Source: an uncultured Pseudomonadota bacterium (GTDB taxonomy: Bacteria; Pseudomonadota; Gammaproteobacteria; Burkholderiales; Eutrophovitaceae). From it: a stretch of DNA of 45,830 nt. Under the pieces are notes generated by a model. That model worked only from the letters and a program-made list of their open reading frames with translations. It was not told the origin of the DNA and made no database searches. The position numbers and the translations under genes were made by a program. Positions 26,677 through 37,373 of the stretch are shown here, piece after piece; within the stretch, counting starts at the first letter, position 1; the number at the start of each line of letters is the position of its first letter. The stretch covers positions 1 to 45,830 of the forward strand of contig CAJXOL010000004.1 of the NCBI GenBank assembly GCA_913057675.1, in the 5' to 3' direction.

Positions 26677-28770
26677 TTAAATTGATAGTTCTGATAAATC
26701 CCCAACGCAGTTAAGTAGGTCTGAGAGTTGGCTCAAAAGGGCCAGTCTGTTTTCTTTCACATTCGGGTCATCTGATATAACCATTACTTTTTCAAAAAAA
26801 TGGTCAACAACAGTCCTTGCGGATGATAAAGCCTGGAGCGCATCAGCATAGCGAGAATTATCAACAGCTTGTTTCACTAAAGGCAATAAGGATTGAATTT
26901 TTTCGTAGAGCGATACTTCTTCTTCGGTAGTGAACAAATTTATATCCACCTCAGAATCATTCTTTCGCTTATTCTTTTTCAGAATATTTTTTATACGTTT
27001 ATTCGCAGTTGCTAGCGCTATGGAATCATCTGTTTGGAGGAATGCAGTGATCGCCTCAAGCCGAGGCAGCGCCAGGTGAAGCCTGTCTGAGTCGGTGGCT
27101 AGTATGGCTTCAACCTTGTCTACAGAGAAACCTTTGTCTTTTAGATGTCCTCTAAATCGATCAATGATGAAGTTTTTAATAACTGATTCCTCGATAGTTA
27201 AATTGAGGTTTTGGCTAAACGTTTGCGCCGCCCAGCTTATGAGCACGCTAAGATCTACATTAATAGAATTTTCTGTCAGGATTCGAATGATTCCGATGGC
27301 TTGTCGTCTGAGCCCGAAGGGATCTTTTTCGCCTGAGGGTATGAGGCCAACTCCGAAAATGCCGACAAGAATTTCGAGTTTGTCAGCTAGTGCGAGGGTG
27401 CTAGAGATGGAGCTGTTTGGGATGCTGTCGTTGGAGAATCTTGGTCGATAATATTGTTCTAGAGCATCAGCCACTTCAGGTGATTCTCCTTGAGCAATTG
27501 CGTAGTATCGACCCATTGTGCCTTGAAGCTCGGGGAATTCTCCAACCATGCCGGTAAGTAAGTCTGCTTTGCAAAGTTCTGCTGCCCTGGTGACTTTGGC
27601 GCTATCCGCATTGGTTTTTTCTGAGATTCTTCTAGCTAAGTCAATTAGTCGATCTACTCTATCCAGCTGAGATCCCAGCTGGTTGTGATACACAACATTT
27701 TTTAATTTTTTGGTTAGATCCTCAAGTGGGGTGTCAATGTCCCCTTGGTAGAAGAACTGAGCATCCGCAAGTCTTGGCCGCACAACTTTTTCGTTACCAT
27801 GAACGATGTTGCTAGGATCCTCAAGCTTCATATTGCTGACCAATAAAAATTTTTCCGCCAACGCCCCATTTTTGTTAAACAGGGGAAAGTATTTTTGATT
27901 GGTCTTCATCGTGAGTACCAGACACTCTGCTGGAATTGCGAGAAACTCTTCATCAAATTGTGCTGGATAAACTATTGGTAGTTCCACAAGTGAAGTTACC
28001 TCGTCCAGGAGTTCTTCGTCTTCTTGAAGTGTCAGGTTCATTTTTGTTGCTTGTACGTATAGTTGATCCCGAATATTCGATTTCCGTTTTTCGTAGTTTG
28101 GAATGATGAAGCCTAACTCTTCAAGAGTTGATTCGTATGATTTTGCATCTGGGATTGTGATGTCCCCATTTGCGTGAAATCGGTGTCCGAGCGTTTTATT
28201 TCCGCTGGTCAGTCCTAACGCTTGAATCGGAACTACATCGGGCCCATGCATCGCCATTAAGCGATGAGCGGGGCGTACAAAGTTAACACTTTGCAGCGTG
28301 TCTTGCGGCTGATAGTTCATGACTTTCGGTATCGGTAGCTTCGTGATGGACAGGTCTATAGCCCTTTGGAGGCCCGCCGAAAGTGTTACGCCATCTTTTT
28401 TTTGATGGAGATAAATAAACTCCATTTTGCCATCTGTCTGCAGTTCTACTTCTTCCGCGTGGCTCGGTTCAAGCCCAAGGGAGTTCAGTTTTTTTAATAA
28501 TGCGTCTGACGGGGTTCCATCCTCTTTAATGCCTACGTGTTTTGGCATCAATTTTAACCGCACAGATTCTACTGGCGATACGTTGCGCGCGCCATTGAGG
28601 AGGACCGCTAGCCTACGAGGCGTAGCGAATGTCTCATAGGACGCATTCTCTGGAATCAAATTTTGCTTAGATAAATCCTCAAAAATAGATGCGCCAAAAG
28701 ACAGCCCCAATTTTTTTAACGCTTTAGGAGGTAACTCCTCAGTCAACAATTCTACGAGTAAGGTCGCCAT
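26677..28770 (-). CDS. glyS: Glycine--tRNA ligase beta subunit
   Basis: MATLLVELLTEELPPKALKKLG..., FATPRRLAVL, GHRFHANGDI, VVRPRLADAQFFY, LALADKLEILVGIFGVGLIPSGEKDPFGLRRQAIGIIRI. Confidence 0.97.
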   Translation of the reverse strand: MATLLVELLTEELPPKALKKLGLSFGASIFEDLSKQNLIPENASYETFATPRRLAVLLNGARNVSPVESVRLKLMPKHVGIKEDGTPSDALLKKLNSLGLEPSHAEEVELQTDGKMEFIYLHQKKDGVTLSAGLQRAIDLSITKLPIPKVMNYQPQDTLQSVNFVRPAHRLMAMHGPDVVPIQALGLTSGNKTLGHRFHANGDITIPDAKSYESTLEELGFIIPNYEKRKSNIRDQLYVQATKMNLTLQEDEELLDEVTSLVELPIVYPAQFDEEFLAIPAECLVLTMKTNQKYFPLFNKNGALAEKFLLVSNMKLEDPSNIVHGNEKVVRPRLADAQFFYQGDIDTPLEDLTKKLKNVVYHNQLGSQLDRVDRLIDLARRISEKTNADSAKVTRAAELCKADLLTGMVGEFPELQGTMGRYYAIAQGESPEVADALEQYYRPRFSNDSIPNSSISSTLALADKLEILVGIFGVGLIPSGEKDPFGLRRQAIGIIRILTENSINVDLSVLISWAAQTFSQNLNLTIEESVIKNFIIDRFRGHLKDKGFSVDKVEAILATDSDRLHLALPRLEAITAFLQTDDSIALATANKRIKNILKKNKRKNDSEVDINLFTTEEEVSLYEKIQSLLPLVKQAVDNSRYADALQALSSARTVVDHFFEKVMVISDDPNVKENRLALLSQLSDLLNCVGDLSELSI

Positions 28771-28778
28771 ATTTTTTG

Positions 28779-29729
28779 CTAGGTCCTGGTGTAATTGCTT
28801 TTGCGAATATCGAGAACCTCGCTAATCTCTTCTTGGGGCAAGAATGCTTTAATCATGTCATCGGATGCGCGTTCAAACCCAAGAACTTTGCGCGAGGTTC
28901 GATACGCTTGGGCCGCCATTCTTGCCAATTTGCGCACGCGTCCAATATAGTTTGCTCGTTCAGTAACTGAGATTGCACCTCGCGCATCAAGGAGATTGAA
29001 TGCATGCGAACACTTCATGACGAGCTCATAGCCAGGTAGCGATAATTGTGCGTTAAACATGGCAGTTGCCTCTTTTTCGAACGCTGAGAAATTGGAAAAT
29101 AGTAAGTCGACATTTGCTTTCTCAAAGTTATAAGTCGATTGTTCAACTTCGTTTTGGTGAAACACATCTCTGTAGGTGATTCCTGGAGCCCAATCAAGGT
29201 CGAAAACGCTATCTTTTGCTTGAAGATACATAGCCAATCTTTCAAGCCCGTAGGTGATCTCTCCCATTACAGGTTTGCAACTGATGCCGCCAACCTCTTG
29301 AAAATAAGTGAACTGCGTAACTTCCATGCCGTTTAGCCAGACCTCCCACCCTAGTCCCCACGCGCCGAGTGTGGGCGACTCCCAGTCGTCCTCAACAAAT
29401 CTAATGTCGTGCTCAAGAGGGTTGATCCCAATTGTCTTAAGTGAGCCTAAATATAGGTCGAGAATGTTGGACGGAGAGGGTTTAAGAACCACTTGAAATT
29501 GGTAGTAGTGTTGTAGCCGGTTGGGATTTGCACCGTATCGACCGTCTTTTGGTCTACGAGACGGTTGAACATAAGCTGCTTTCCAAGGTTCTGGACCAAT
29601 CGCCTTGAGAAATGTGGCGGTATGAAAAGTTCCAGCACCCACTTCTAGATCATAAGGTTGTAGTAGGGCACAACCGTTCGAACTCCAATATTTCTGAAGT
29701 TCTAAAATCATATCTTGAAAGTAGTTCAT
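28779..29729 (-). CDS. glyQ: Glycine--tRNA ligase alpha subunit
   Basis: [77 protein letters not shown]. Confidence 0.98.
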   Translation of the reverse strand: MNYFQDMILELQKYWSSNGCALLQPYDLEVGAGTFHTATFLKAIGPEPWKAAYVQPSRRPKDGRYGANPNRLQHYYQFQVVLKPSPSNILDLYLGSLKTIGINPLEHDIRFVEDDWESPTLGAWGLGWEVWLNGMEVTQFTYFQEVGGISCKPVMGEITYGLERLAMYLQAKDSVFDLDWAPGITYRDVFHQNEVEQSTYNFEKANVDLLFSNFSAFEKEATAMFNAQLSLPGYELVMKCSHAFNLLDARGAISVTERANYIGRVRKLARMAAQAYRTSRKVLGFERASDDMIKAFLPQEEISEVLDIRKSNYTRT

Positions 29730-29782
29730 CTATAAACCTAGGATCCGGGTGGCAAGAAATAATGTTCCTACATTTTACCTTT

Positions 29783-31345
29783 TTAAGTTTTTAGCCGAGC
29801 TGATGTTGATTTAACGCAAAACGCGAGGATGACGAGACATAGAATAACAAACGGAAGGTTCCCCCAGAGACTGTATGGTGTAGAGCCTTTCCGACCATAA
29901 ATTTCAGCGCGCAAGACAGTTTTTGAAAATTGAGGGACTTGATTGACGATATAACCTCTGTGATCAATGACGGCGGTGACACCTGTATTGGTTACTCTTA
30001 ATAGCTCTCTGCCTGTCTCAATTGATCTGGCTTGAGCAATTTGCAAATGCTGCTTTGGTCCCAGAGATTCACCCCACCATGCGTCATTTGTAAAGTTGGC
30101 CAGAACCGTTGCTCCCGGCAGCTGACGAATGATTTCCTCGCCGAAAACATCTTCGTAACAAATGTCAACGCCCAGAGATTGATTCCCCAAAATAAAGGGC
30201 GCTTGATTGCTCGGGCCGGCAGAGAAATTTGACATTGGAATCTTCAGATAATTAAGCAAGCCTGAAGTGATTGCCCGCATTGGAAAGTAGTCTCCAAACG
30301 GCACGAGATGGTGTTTTCGGTATCGTTGTATATCCTCTCCTCCGACTTGAATGACACTGTTATAAAATTTTCCGTCTTCGGACTGCTCTGGAATGCCCAA
30401 TAAGATATGGAGATTGTTTGTTTCCGCGTGTTTTTTTAAAGCTTCCCAATACCAATCTGGAACGTTTTTTTCCAGTAACGGAATAGCGGTTTCGGGTAAA
30501 AGGATGAGTTCGCTTTTTTCCTGAAGGATCATATTCAGGTATATCGTCATTGTCTCTTCAATCCACTCTGGGCTCCACTTAATATCTTGAGCAATGTTTC
30601 CTTGAAGTAATGAGACGGATGTGGTCTCGCGACTTATTTGCTGAGTCCATTTAGGAATGCCCAGGGCGATGGATAGTGCGATGACTAGAACTGGTACCGC
30701 AAAGCCTCGTTTTAATGTGGTTTTTAAAGATGATTGTGATTGAGTAGCACACCAGCTCTTAAAGAGAAAACCCATACTACCCGAACAAAACGTGCAGGCG
30801 AGGGTGACCCCGTAAATGCCCAGTACTGATGCATAGTTTGAAAAAGAGCTCAGGGGTATTTGTGAGTAACCGAGAGACAACCAAGGAAATCCTGTCAAAA
30901 ACCATCCACGACACCAGTCTGACAATGCGAGCCCAACCGGAAATACAGCCAATAGCCGAAGCGTTTGTGAGTGGACGAGCTTGGCGAGCAGGGCTTGAAT
31001 GACAGCAGGAGGTAGCGCAAAAGTTGCACTAAGTATAACGGTGGCTAGTGCGGCAAGAGCTGGATGCATCCCCCCAAAGTCGTGCAGGCTGACGTATATC
31101 CAACTGGTGCCGGTTATTAGCAGACCAAAGGTGAATGCAAATGAGGTTATGAATGTATTTTTAGGACTTTGTGCCTGCAAAATGAAGAACAGCAGTGCAC
31201 AGGTGAGGATTGGGACTAAAAAAAGTGAGAATGGAGCAAAGCCTAGAACTGTTGTCGCCCCGAGGATGAAGGCCCAAAGCGCAGATTTATCATGAAGCGT
31301 CTGTGCTAGGAGGCGAAAAATTTTAGGAGCTTCGCTCAATCTCAA
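29783..31345 (-). CDS. lnt: Apolipoprotein N-acyltransferase
   Basis: VLGFAPFSLFLVPIL, GFPWLSLGYSQ, LLQGNIAQDIKWSPEW, LILLPETAIPLL, YRKHHLVPFGDYFP, GVDICYEDVFGEEI, NFTNDAWWGES. Confidence 0.96.
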   Translation of the reverse strand: MRLSEAPKIFRLLAQTLHDKSALWAFILGATTVLGFAPFSLFLVPILTCALLFFILQAQSPKNTFITSFAFTFGLLITGTSWIYVSLHDFGGMHPALAALATVILSATFALPPAVIQALLAKLVHSQTLRLLAVFPVGLALSDWCRGWFLTGFPWLSLGYSQIPLSSFSNYASVLGIYGVTLACTFCSGSMGFLFKSWCATQSQSSLKTTLKRGFAVPVLVIALSIALGIPKWTQQISRETTSVSLLQGNIAQDIKWSPEWIEETMTIYLNMILQEKSELILLPETAIPLLEKNVPDWYWEALKKHAETNNLHILLGIPEQSEDGKFYNSVIQVGGEDIQRYRKHHLVPFGDYFPMRAITSGLLNYLKIPMSNFSAGPSNQAPFILGNQSLGVDICYEDVFGEEIIRQLPGATVLANFTNDAWWGESLGPKQHLQIAQARSIETGRELLRVTNTGVTAVIDHRGYIVNQVPQFSKTVLRAEIYGRKGSTPYSLWGNLPFVILCLVILAFCVKSTSARLKT

Positions 31346-32162
31346 TTTTTTCTACTAAAAGCGCATGAATTCTTCTTCTGTCAGATCGAGTAACAGTGAT
31401 GCTGAGTTCTCCAATCTTAAATTCTTCTCCAATTTCTGGCAGTTTTCCAAGGTGCGCGAGGACTAAACCGCCGACCGTGTCGAAATCCGTATCTGGAAAA
31501 TTCGTCCCAAAGTGTTCATTTATATCCGAAATTTCCGTTACGGCCTTAATTCTATAGCGGCCCGACTTGTCTTCTAGGATATTGGCCTCCGATTCATCAA
31601 AGTCATATTCGTCTTCAATTTCACCCACAATTTGTTCTAGGACATCTTCGATGGTGATCAGCCCTGCTACGCCGCTGTACTCGTCGACGACAATCGCCAT
31701 ATGGTTTCTATTGCTTCTAAAGTCTTTGAGAAGAACATTCAGCGGCTTCGACTCTGGTATGAAGACAGCAGGCCGTAACATATCTCTAAGGTCAAAGGAA
31801 TTCGGATCTTTGTAGTATCGTAAGAGATCTTTTGCCAGCAAAATGCCTAGAACTTCATCTTTACTGTTTTCGAAAACCGGGAAGCGTGAATGGTTGGTAT
31901 CAACGGCAAGAGAAATGATGTCTTCCATCGGGGATTTGATATCTGCCATGCAACATTGAGATCGAGGAATCATGATATCTCGAGCGGTCATCTCGGAGAC
32001 CTGCAATACGCCTTCAAGCATTGAAAGTGCATCAGAATCAAGAAGATTCTTTTCGAAAGATCCATGCAGTAGGTCAATGAGTTGTTCTTTATCTTCAGGC
32101 TCACGTTGTAACAGGTGCGCAAGTTTTTTTAACCAACCTGATTTTTTAATGAGTTTTTTCAT
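31323..32162 (-). CDS. corC: HlyC/CorC family transporter-associated CBS protein
   Basis: MTARDIMIPRSQ, CBS domains, MAIVVDEYSGVAGLITIEDVLEQIVGEIEDEYD, DTVGGLVLAHLGKLPEIGE. Confidence 0.95.
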   Translation of the reverse strand: MKKLIKKSGWLKKLAHLLQREPEDKEQLIDLLHGSFEKNLLDSDALSMLEGVLQVSEMTARDIMIPRSQCCMADIKSPMEDIISLAVDTNHSRFPVFENSKDEVLGILLAKDLLRYYKDPNSFDLRDMLRPAVFIPESKPLNVLLKDFRSNRNHMAIVVDEYSGVAGLITIEDVLEQIVGEIEDEYDFDESEANILEDKSGRYRIKAVTEISDINEHFGTNFPDTDFDTVGGLVLAHLGKLPEIGEEFKIGELSITVTRSDRRRIHALLVEKIEIERSS

Positions 32163-32170
32163 GTTTGATG

Positions 32171-32620
32171 CTAGGCGATTATTTGTTCGTAAGGATTAGG
32201 AATTCCCATTTTTTCAAGGATGTCGATTTCTAAATTTTCCATGAGTTCTCTATCAATTTTTTTTTGATGGTCAAAGTCCTGGAAATGAAGTGTTGCATGA
32301 ACACAGAGATGCGCGAAATGGTTACGCAGGGACTTGTGTTGAATTTTTGCCTCTTCCTTAATAACGGGGACGCATAGCGCGATATCTGCCGATAAAGGAG
32401 ATGAATCTGGATACGGAAAGGTAAGAACATTGGTTGCGTAATTTCGATTACGGAAGTAATGGTTCATTTCCACCCCTTCATCCTCATTGATCAGCCTTAC
32501 AGTTACTTGAGCGTCTTCTAACAGCGATGCGTCAATCCATCGGTAAATGTCATTTTTGGTAGGAAGTCCTCGCCAAGGCTCAGATTTTTGAACAGTTAAA
32601 ACTAGATTCGGTTTATTCAT
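32171..32620 (-). CDS. ybeY: rRNA maturation RNase YbeY
   Basis: NYATNVLTFPYP, ADIALCVPVIKEEA, HFAHLCVHATLHFQDFDHQKKIDRELMENLEIDILEKMGIPNPY; located between corC and phoH. Confidence 0.93.
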   Translation of the reverse strand: MNKPNLVLTVQKSEPWRGLPTKNDIYRWIDASLLEDAQVTVRLINEDEGVEMNHYFRNRNYATNVLTFPYPDSSPLSADIALCVPVIKEEAKIQHKSLRNHFAHLCVHATLHFQDFDHQKKIDRELMENLEIDILEKMGIPNPYEQIIA

Positions 32621-32629
32621 GCAGGACCT

Positions 32630-33574
32630 TTAATTATCTGGCCTTGCTGCTGCGTATGCGTTAACGATCCTTTGTACCAAAGGGTGTCTGACAACGTCTT
32701 CTGATTCGAAGTGTGTAAAAGCAATACCTTTGACCTGATTAAGAATTTTTGCAGCTTCATCTAATCCGCTTTTGTGTCCCTTAGGTAAATCAACTTGGGT
32801 GCTATCTCCAGTTACAACCGCTCGGCTACCAAACCCCATTCTTGTTAAAAACATCTTCATTTGTTCTGGGGTTGTATTTTGGGCTTCATCAAGAATTATG
32901 AAGGCATCATTTAAGGTTCTACCTCGCATATAGGCAAGAGGGGCAATTTCAATCGCGCTCCGCTCGAATAGTTTACCCACCTTCTCATAGCCCATTAAGT
33001 CATAAAGTGCGTCGTACAACGGGCGAAGGTAAGGATCAACTTTTTGCGCCAGATCTCCAGGTAGGAAGCCCAGCCTTTCGCCTGCTTCTACTGCAGGTCT
33101 TACTAGAACGATTCGTTTGACGCTTCCACGCTCAAACGAATCAACGGCTGAAGCCACTGCTAGGTAAGTTTTTCCTGTGCCAGCTGGGCCAATACCAAAG
33201 GTGACGTCATGTGACTGAATTTGGCTTAAATATTGAGTTTGGCGTGGCGTTCTGCCGCGTAGGTCATGGCGCCTTGTCCGCAATGTAACGGCATTCTGAG
33301 TTTTCGAATTAGTACTTCTGGTTATTTCAACGATTCCAAGTTGGACATCTTCCGTGTCGAGAGGTCTTCGGGAAGATTTGTATAGCAACGCCAGCGTGTC
33401 CGAACCAATTTGAATATTGGTGCTATCTCCGCTGAGCGTGAATGTTTCCCCGCGTCGGATAATTTTTATACTGAGTTCTTGCCCCATTTCCTTGAGGTTG
33501 ATGTCAAGTGCGCCACACATGTTTGCAAGCCTGACGTTATCAACCGGTTCAAACGCTGTTTCGGTGGTGTCCAA
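32630..33574 (-). CDS. phoH: PhoH family protein (PhoL/YbeZ-type)
   Basis: VTFGIGPAGTGKTYLAVASAVD, VRPAVEAGERLGFLPGDL, DAFIILDEAQNTTPEQMKMFLTRMGFGSRAVVTGD. Confidence 0.95.
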   Translation of the reverse strand: MDTTETAFEPVDNVRLANMCGALDINLKEMGQELSIKIIRRGETFTLSGDSTNIQIGSDTLALLYKSSRRPLDTEDVQLGIVEITRSTNSKTQNAVTLRTRRHDLRGRTPRQTQYLSQIQSHDVTFGIGPAGTGKTYLAVASAVDSFERGSVKRIVLVRPAVEAGERLGFLPGDLAQKVDPYLRPLYDALYDLMGYEKVGKLFERSAIEIAPLAYMRGRTLNDAFIILDEAQNTTPEQMKMFLTRMGFGSRAVVTGDSTQVDLPKGHKSGLDEAAKILNQVKGIAFTHFESEDVVRHPLVQRIVNAYAAARPDN

Positions 33575-33623
33575 TCTAAAATAACCTCTTATTAAGCTGA
33601 TTGTTCAGTATATCTGAAGAGCA

Positions 33624-34952
33624 CTATGCTCTGGTAACAACAATGCCGCGCAGCGAATTGGGTAGTGCTTCGGTCACCTGAATTTCGATTGTATGGCCAA
33701 TAAGGCGCTCTTGGCCTTCGAAGTTAACAACCTTATTGTTGTTTGTTCTCCCGGAGAGTTTTGACGAGTCTTTTTTAGACACACCTTCAACGAGGACATC
33801 AAATTTACCGCCAACCATTAGCTGGCTGTAGTGAGACGCGTTATTACTTAATTTAGTTTGCAGGCGGCTTAATCGCTGTTTTTTTGTTTCCAATGGCACG
33901 TGATTCGGTAGGCCCGCAGCTGGAGTCCCTGGCCTTGGGCTATACATAAAGCTGTAGCTGCCATCAAAGCCCACTTCGTCAACGAGACTCATCGTGTCTT
34001 CAAAGTCGGCATCCGTTTCTCCGGGAAAGCCAACGATGAAATCAGAACTGATAGAAACTGTACTGCGCGCCGCTTTCAGATCTTTAATGATTTTAATATA
34101 TTGCTCCCGGGTATAGCCGCGTTTCATTGCCTCAAGGATGTTGTTTGAGCCGGACTGAACGGGGAGGTGCACATGGTCTACTAATTTAGGTAGCGTGCGG
34201 TAACTGGAGATCAATGCATCTGAAAATTCTTTGGGGTGTGAGGTTGAAAATCTGATGCGCTCTAAACCTGGGATGTCTGATACATAGTCTAGAAGAGTTG
34301 CAAATTCAATAACTTCTGCGTCCTGCTCATAGCGGTAGGCGTTAACATTTTGTCCGAGCAAGGTTATCTCTTTGACACCTTGTGCTGCTAGCGTCGCCAC
34401 TTCTACTAAAACGTCCTCAAAAGGTCTTGAGATCTCCTCGCCCCGAGTGTACGGGACTACGCAGAACGTACAGTATTTGCTACACCCTTCCATGATAGAC
34501 ACCATTGCTGATTGACTGGTCGTTATCGGAGTAGGAAGATTGTCGAATTTTTCAACCTCGGGAAACGAGATATCCACTTGAGCTTTTTTCCCTGGTTTGC
34601 GGCGCTCTTTTAACATTGAGGGCAGACGATGAATCGTCTGGGGGCCAAAGACGATGTCAACATAAGGCGCCCTGGATATGATGCCTTTCCCCTCCTGGGA
34701 GGCAACGCAGCCGCCTACCCCTATCATTACATTGGGGTTTGCCTCCTTGAGGTGCCTAACGCGACCTAAATCACTGAACACTTTTTCTTGGGCTTTTTCT
34801 CGAACAGAACACGTATTGAAAAGGATTAGATCGGCCTCTTTGACATCTTCGGTTTTTTCATAACCGTCATGCGCGCGGAGCACATCAACCATTTTGTCTG
34901 AGTCGTACTCATTCATCTGGCATCCAAAAGTTCGGACATAAACTTTTTTCAT
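33624..34952 (-). CDS. miaB: tRNA (N6-isopentenyl adenosine(37)-C2)-methylthiotransferase MiaB
   Basis: [51 protein letters not shown] (radical SAM CX3CX2C), [15 protein letters not shown]. Confidence 0.97.
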   Translation of the reverse strand: MKKVYVRTFGCQMNEYDSDKMVDVLRAHDGYEKTEDVKEADLILFNTCSVREKAQEKVFSDLGRVRHLKEANPNVMIGVGGCVASQEGKGIISRAPYVDIVFGPQTIHRLPSMLKERRKPGKKAQVDISFPEVEKFDNLPTPITTSQSAMVSIMEGCSKYCTFCVVPYTRGEEISRPFEDVLVEVATLAAQGVKEITLLGQNVNAYRYEQDAEVIEFATLLDYVSDIPGLERIRFSTSHPKEFSDALISSYRTLPKLVDHVHLPVQSGSNNILEAMKRGYTREQYIKIIKDLKAARSTVSISSDFIVGFPGETDADFEDTMSLVDEVGFDGSYSFMYSPRPGTPAAGLPNHVPLETKKQRLSRLQTKLSNNASHYSQLMVGGKFDVLVEGVSKKDSSKLSGRTNNNKVVNFEGQERLIGHTIEIQVTEALPNSLRGIVVTRA

Positions 34953-35189
34953 AAGTTTTTTACTCTACCGTGTTAGGTTTTAGGTACATCATGATTTTAC
35001 AATGAAGCAGCAGGGGTGATGTTAAACAAATACGACGTGTGACGTGAATGTTAGCGTCTGTGGTCTAGGGTTTTTTCGCAATAGCCAAGAAATCGAACAT
35101 TTTTCAAAGGCAGGTTGATATAGACTATAAACATGACATAGGTGATCGGGTTAGATTGCTGAACATGAACAATGAGACCTTAAGGTTGG

Positions 35190-35888
35190 ATGGATTTTAG
35201 ACGGATTATACAATTTGCTTCCACGCTGAGACGAGCGTTCTTGTCGCCCACCAAAGTGAAGCGTTCTTATTCACAGTGTGCGGAAGACTTAATTGTGAAA
35301 ATGTTTTTGCAAGTTGACCGATCTTTGAGTCCAGGTTTTTATGTCGATGTAGGCTGCCATCACCCTCGACGCGGATCTAATACCTACGGATTTTATAAAT
35401 CTGGCTGGCGGGGCGTCTTGATTGACATGGAGGACGATAAAGTTCGCGTTGCTAAATGGGCGCGTAGACGGGATATCGTCGTGCAAGCCGCCGTCAGTGA
35501 TCGAGTTGAAAACGTGGATATATACAGCCCTGGCGATTTTTCTACTAACGCGACCATCGATGCGGAGGCCGCCGCGCATCATCCAGAATATCAACGCCTA
35601 CATCAGATTGAAACAGAAACCCTAACGGATGTGCTCGAACGGTGTGATTGTCCATCCGAATTTGATTTTCTAAACATAGATTGTGAGGGTAATGATTTTC
35701 GGGTGCTCAAGGGGTTAGTTTTGGATCGGTATGCTCCTAAGGTGATTTGTATTGAAATCTGGGAGTCAAAGCAAGGCCTCGATGGGCTCATGGCGAGCGA
35801 TATTCATCAGCATCTCCATGCTCATGAGTATGAGTTGAGAAGTTGGTCTATTTTTTCGGCTATTTACGTTAGAAGAGTCGCCCTGTAA
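35190..35888 (+). CDS. FkbM family methyltransferase
   Basis: SQCAEDLIVKMF, GFYVDVGCHHPRRGSNTYGFYKSGWRGVLIDME, TLTDVLERCDCPSEFDFLNIDCEGNDFRVLKGL. Confidence 0.9.
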   Translation: MDFRRIIQFASTLRRAFLSPTKVKRSYSQCAEDLIVKMFLQVDRSLSPGFYVDVGCHHPRRGSNTYGFYKSGWRGVLIDMEDDKVRVAKWARRRDIVVQAAVSDRVENVDIYSPGDFSTNATIDAEAAAHHPEYQRLHQIETETLTDVLERCDCPSEFDFLNIDCEGNDFRVLKGLVLDRYAPKVICIEIWESKQGLDGLMASDIHQHLHAHEYELRSWSIFSAIYVRRVAL

Positions 35889-36006
35889 GTAACTCGATTT
35901 GAGATTTATTTCACGTCGGCATTGCATGTTTTTGACTGAGGTCGCCGCTTACTTTTGCGCTTGAACCTGGTTTTTATTGAGATGCATCTGAAATTTAAGA
36001 TGCGAA

Positions 36007-36083
<77 letters not shown>

Positions 36084-36187
36084 ACATGTCTTACTTAGAG
36101 TAGGGCGGGCAGGTTACTGTCAAGCCTACGAATTGTCAAGAAAAGGTATTCTCAGCATGAATGCCGGATGGCCGGTAAACTTAAGTC

Positions 36188-37348
36188 ATGGTCAATTATG
36201 ATGTTTTAGTCGCAGGTGCAGGCACCGTTGGATGCGCAACCGCAGTTACCTTGTCAAGGCTGGGTCTTCGCGTAGCTATAATTGGGCCGAAAAGCCCTAT
36301 CGATGATGCAATGTCTGAGCCGCTTGCGGGGATGCCATATGACAACCGGGTGTTTGCGATACGACCATCAACTAAACAATTTTTGATGGAATCGTATTTT
36401 TGGGACGATCTTGCCTCGGAAAGAGCCCAGTCCGTCAGGCGTATACAAGTTGACGGGGCCTCTCGTCCAAGCCTTACCCTGGACGCCCATGATGCGGGCG
36501 TTCTTCAGTTGGCGTGCATTGTGGAGAACGATAACCTCAAACGGGCCATCGGAAGGCATGTTCGTTCTGAGCAATCAGTAGAGTTCCTTGGTGGCGAGAT
36601 TCTCTCTATTGAGCAGAAGCTACACTTTGTCAGAGTGGTTACGTCTTCCGGCGAAATGACCTGTAAGTTGTTAGTGGCAGCCGACGGTAGCGATTCGGTG
36701 GTCCGACAATTCTCCGGATTGAGCGTGGCAACGAGAGATTATGGGTGTACGGGCTTGGTAGCAAATTTTACGACTGCACTTGCACATCAAAATACGGCTT
36801 ACCAGTGGATGGGTCAAGATGGAGTGATTGCTTACTTACCGTTGCCGGGAAACTTGGTGTCGATGGTGTGGTCCGTAAGGAATGAGCTTGCGCAAGAGGT
36901 CAATGAGCACGTATTGTGCGATTTATTAGCGGAGCGTTATAACCCTCTAAAGATAACCAGCCTTAACAGCGCTATTGGACGTTTTCCTCTGCGCCGTACA
37001 TTACCTCAAAGCGTGTCGTTGGGGAGAGTGGTGTTGGTTGGCGATGCCGCGCATCAGTTTTTACCTTTAGCAGGACAAGGGTTAAATGTAGGTTTGAGTG
37101 ATACGGCGAAGTTGTGTTCGTTAATTAAAGCTTACGGGATGATCGATCCTGGGAGTCTGTCGGTGATCAATCGGTATCGACGAGCGAGAAAAGAAGAGAT
37201 TGAGAGCTTGACGTGGTTCACAGAGACCATACACGACATGGCCAGCGATGAGTCTCAGTTGTGTCGCTCGTTTCAAGACATCGGATTTGCTGCGGTTCGA
37301 GGGTCAAATATTTTCAGGCGGTTTTTTATTGATAAGGCTATGGGTTAA
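36188..37348 (+). CDS. UbiH/UbiF/VisC/COQ6 family FAD-dependent hydroxylase
   Basis: VLVAGAGTVGCATAVTLSRLGLRVAIIG, LLVAADGSDSVVRQ, GRVVLVGDAAHQFLPLAGQGLNVGLSDTAKL. Confidence 0.93.
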   Translation: MVNYDVLVAGAGTVGCATAVTLSRLGLRVAIIGPKSPIDDAMSEPLAGMPYDNRVFAIRPSTKQFLMESYFWDDLASERAQSVRRIQVDGASRPSLTLDAHDAGVLQLACIVENDNLKRAIGRHVRSEQSVEFLGGEILSIEQKLHFVRVVTSSGEMTCKLLVAADGSDSVVRQFSGLSVATRDYGCTGLVANFTTALAHQNTAYQWMGQDGVIAYLPLPGNLVSMVWSVRNELAQEVNEHVLCDLLAERYNPLKITSLNSAIGRFPLRRTLPQSVSLGRVVLVGDAAHQFLPLAGQGLNVGLSDTAKLCSLIKAYGMIDPGSLSVINRYRRARKEEIESLTWFTETIHDMASDESQLCRSFQDIGFAAVRGSNIFRRFFIDKAMG

Positions 37349-37373
37349 TTTAAATTGAGTGAGGGTTAAGAAA

